From an uncultured Lachnospiraceae bacterium (GTDB taxonomy: Bacteria > Bacillota_A > Clostridia > Lachnospirales > Lachnospiraceae), in the NCBI GenBank assembly GCA_902795985.1, contig CADBNG010000349.1:1-26928 (forward strand): DNA of 26,928 nt. The letters run 5' to 3'. Positions 24,687 to 26,928 of the stretch are shown one piece after another. Within the stretch, counting starts at the first letter, position 1. Each line of letters opens with the position of its first letter. A program made the translations under genes and the position numbers. The notes beneath the pieces were generated by a model, which was given only the letters and a program-made list of their open reading frames with translations, made no database searches and was not told the DNA's origin.

Positions 24687-25463
24687 ATGATCTTTGAAAC
24701 CCATGCCCATTACTGTGACGCCCGTTTTGACGGGGACCGGGAGGAGCTGATCGCGTCTCTTCCGGAAGCCGGCATCGGACGGGTGGTTGAAGTCATGGCC
24801 GATATGGAAGACCTGCAGCCGGTCCGGGAGCTTTGCGAAAAGTTTCCGTATGTCTATGCTTCGGCCGGAATTCATCCCAGCGACATCCGGGAGCTGACCG
24901 GGGCGGACCTGGAAGCCCTCCGGATATTCTGCCGGCATGAAAAATGCGTGGCGGTGGGGGAAATCGGGCTGGATTATCACTGGGATCAGGACAATCCGGA
25001 GCAGCAGCGCTTCTGGTTTGAAACCCAGGCCCAGATGGCAAGGGAAGAAGGCCTGCCGGTGATTATCCACTCCCGGGACGCGGCCGAAGATACCGTTGCC
25101 ATCGCCCGGGAAAATGACTTCCGGGAGATCGGCGGCGTGATGCATTGCTTTTCCTATTCCAGAGAGATTGCGAAGATCTTTCTGGACATGGGTTTCTATC
25201 TGGGCATCGGCGGGGTTGTGACCTTTAAAAATGCCCGGAAACTGATTGAAACCGTTGAATACGCGCCTCTGGACCGCCTTCTGCTGGAAACGGACTGCCC
25301 GTATATGGCGCCCGAACCGCACAGGGGAGAGAGAAACTGTTCTCTTTATCTTCCTTCCGTCGCGGAGAAGATCGGAGAGATCAAGGGCCTTTCGAAGGAA
25401 GAGGTGATCCGGAGCACCTGGAATAACGCCTGCGAACTGTTCAAAATGGATGGAACCTGCTGA
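24687..25463 (+). CDS. tatD: TatD-family metal-dependent DNase/hydrolase
   Basis: This 258-residue TIM-barrel metallohydrolase has the family metal motifs: THAHYCD (H6, H8), GEIGLDYHW with the Glu, IHSRDA, HCFS, and ETDCPYMAP. The usual start is DTHAHYD or similar; here Asp is Glu (ETHAHYCD), outside the direct His ligands. TatD proteins are 3'-5' exonucleases linked to DNA repair or to apoptosis-like degradation. In Gram-positive genomes tatD very often lies directly after metG, as it does here with an 18-base gap, so the call is supported by synteny too. GGCGGAG precedes the ATG at a suitable distance. Confidence 0.95.
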   Translation: MIFETHAHYCDARFDGDREELIASLPEAGIGRVVEVMADMEDLQPVRELCEKFPYVYASAGIHPSDIRELTGADLEALRIFCRHEKCVAVGEIGLDYHWDQDNPEQQRFWFETQAQMAREEGLPVIIHSRDAAEDTVAIARENDFREIGGVMHCFSYSREIAKIFLDMGFYLGIGGVVTFKNARKLIETVEYAPLDRLLLETDCPYMAPEPHRGERNCSLYLPSVAEKIGEIKGLSKEEVIRSTWNNACELFKMDGTC

Positions 25464-25483
25464 AAAGCTTTGGAGGATTAATT

Positions 25484-26928
25484 ATGAAAAAGCAAGGAAA
25501 CTCCCCCGCGGCCCCTCCGAAAGAAGATCGTTTCGTTACTTCCCTCGACCGGTATCTGTTCGGCCGTGGGACTCATTATGAGATTTATAAAAAACTGGGC
25601 GCCCATGTCTGTGAAAAAAACGGACAGCAGGGCGTCTCTTTTGCGGTGTGGGCTCCGAACGCGAGGAGCGTGCGGGTTATCGGCGCGTTCAACAACTGGG
25701 ATCTGTACGCGGAGCCGATGAGCAAAGCCCCGGACAGCGCGGTGTACGAATGCTTTATCCCCGGCGCGAAACCGGGTCAGTCCTATAAATACTGTATCGA
25801 AACTCCCTCGGGCGGATATGTTTACCGCGCGGATCCTTACGGGTTCTGGGCGGAGATGCGGCCGGAAACCGCCTCCCGGATTTACGAAATGCGCTCCTAT
25901 GCCTGGGAGGATGAGGACTGGATAGAGGAACGGGCGAAAAAGGAGGACCGGGCCATCTCGGTTTATGAGGTCCATATCGGTTCCTGGAGAAAGGATTATA
26001 CCGTTGCCGAAAAGACCGGGTTCTACGATTATATGCGTTTTGCCCATGAGATTACGGATTACGTAAGGGAAATGGGTTATACGCACATCGAACTGATCGG
26101 GATCGCCGAACACCCGCTGGACGCCTCCTGGGGCTACCAGGTCACCGGGTATTATGCGCCGACCTCCCGCTACGGAACGCCGGATGAGTTTAAATATCTG
26201 GTTAATTATCTGCATAAACACGGAATCGGCGTAATACTGGACTGGGTACCGGCCCATTTTCCGAAAGACGAACAGGGGCTGGCGAATTTTGACGGAAGGG
26301 CCGTTTATGAACACGCGGATCCCCGTCAGGGCGAGCATCCGGAATGGGGCACGAAGATTTTCAATTATGAAAGACCGGAGGTTTCCAACTTCCTGATTGC
26401 CAATGCCCTGTTCTGGGTGGAGCAGTATCATGTGGACGGCCTGCGTATGGACGCCGTGGCCTCCATGCTGTATCTGAATTATGCCCGGCCTGAAGGCGCC
26501 TGGATTCCCAACCGGTACGGCGGAAAGGAAAATCTGGGGGCGATTGAAATGATCCGGCATCTGAATTCCGTGATGGATTCCCGAAACCCCGGCGTCATGA
26601 TGATCGCCGAGGACTCTACGGACTGGCCGAAGGTAACAGGAAGGCCCGAAGACGGCGGGCTCGGCTTCACCTACAAATGGAATATGGGCTGGATGCATGA
26701 TTTCCTGGGCTATCTGAAGCAGGATCCCCTGTTCCGGAAATATCACCACAATGAAATGACCTTCTCCATGACCTACGCTTTTGCCGAAAGGTACATGCTG
26801 GTGCTTTCCCATGACGAAGTTGTCCATCTGAAGCATTCGATGTTTGAGAAAACGCCGGGAAATGACGAATCCCGTTTTGCCAGCCTGAAGACGGCCTATA
26901 CCTTCATGATCGGTCATCCCGGGAAAAA
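25484..26928 (+). CDS. glgB: 1,4-alpha-glucan branching enzyme (3' end missing)
   Basis: The gene starts at ATG 25484 after TTGGAGG and runs off the right edge; 481 codons are visible of a family usual length near 630-730. The N-terminal CBM48/E-set domain lies at about 40-140 (VSFAVWAPNARSVRVIGAFNNW region). A GH13 barrel follows: DWVPAHF, nucleophile D323 in VDGLRMDAV, acid/base E376 in IAEDST, and D444 in SHDEVVH. The spacings of 53 and 68 residues match those of E. coli GlgB (405/458/526). The enzyme introduces alpha-1,6 branches into glycogen. The gene follows tatD by 20 bases. Other glg genes may lie beyond the window. Confidence 0.96.
   Translation, partial: MKKQGNSPAAPPKEDRFVTSLDRYLFGRGTHYEIYKKLGAHVCEKNGQQGVSFAVWAPNARSVRVIGAFNNWDLYAEPMSKAPDSAVYECFIPGAKPGQSYKYCIETPSGGYVYRADPYGFWAEMRPETASRIYEMRSYAWEDEDWIEERAKKEDRAISVYEVHIGSWRKDYTVAEKTGFYDYMRFAHEITDYVREMGYTHIELIGIAEHPLDASWGYQVTGYYAPTSRYGTPDEFKYLVNYLHKHGIGVILDWVPAHFPKDEQGLANFDGRAVYEHADPRQGEHPEWGTKIFNYERPEVSNFLIANALFWVEQYHVDGLRMDAVASMLYLNYARPEGAWIPNRYGGKENLGAIEMIRHLNSVMDSRNPGVMMIAEDSTDWPKVTGRPEDGGLGFTYKWNMGWMHDFLGYLKQDPLFRKYHHNEMTFSMTYAFAERYMLVLSHDEVVHLKHSMFEKTPGNDESRFASLKTAYTFMIGHPGK

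Noticed and set aside
21987..25322. A 1,111-codon open frame on the minus strand spanning three plus-strand genes
   Set aside because: It lies antisense to well-recognised capD, metG and tatD, crosses their gene boundaries, and its translation is low-complexity with many His/Arg/Gly and no domain. It exists because the real genes rarely use codons whose complements are stops.

Overview
The window looks like chromosomal DNA of an anaerobic Gram-positive bacterium of the class Clostridia, most probably a Lachnospiraceae-type organism. The base composition is moderately GC-rich with strong AGGAGG-like ribosome sites. The gene set includes a Re-type citrate synthase-like enzyme instead of an ordinary citrate synthase, an LCP cell-wall ligase, a Ser/Thr kinase with SH3b domains, and clostridial-style MetG and Mrp proteins. 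This placement is inferred from gene content; there is no rRNA in the window.

Layout. (1) 1-2143: the 3' end of a coiled-coil 'LxxG' repeat membrane protein, a triple GGGGACAGTCCCC repeat, a stand-alone SPFH/band-7 gene, and a three-hairpin convergent intergenic region. (2) 2144-9350, minus strand: a DHA2-type MFS exporter behind its own start, separated by a terminator from a four-gene operon. The operon reads Re-citrate synthase-like, GntR/FCD regulator, aconitase, NADP-isocitrate dehydrogenase. It takes oxaloacetate + acetyl-CoA to 2-oxoglutarate, so it is the glutamate-forming arm of an incomplete TCA cycle. A consensus promoter with an 18-bp perfect palindrome over its -10 box lies in front. 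(3) 9450-10433: a LysR-type regulator on the minus strand. (4) 10572-15114: a two-gene phospho-signalling module, an ABC-2 transporter with two N-terminal FHA domains followed by a transmembrane Ser/Thr kinase with two extracellular SH3b domains. Its architecture resembles mycobacterial Rv1747/PknF. (5) 15170-18937: a HAD phosphatase, then mrp-pepT-eamA with overlapping stops and starts. (6) 19020-26928: a small XRE regulator, then a tightly packed run of LCP ligase, CapD-like nucleotide-sugar dehydratase, metG, tatD and glgB. The last gene is cut by the window end.

How the parts work together. The minus-strand operon is a self-contained 2-oxoglutarate/glutamate pathway that its internal GntR protein probably controls through the palindrome. 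The FHA-ABC/kinase pair is a candidate envelope-sensing phosphorelay: SH3b domains outside, kinase inside, and a phosphothreonine-reading exporter as target. The LCP and CapD genes point to synthesis and attachment of a surface polysaccharide. No CRISPR array, insertion sequence, phage gene, tRNA or rRNA was seen. No gene-free stretch is longer than about 300 bases.
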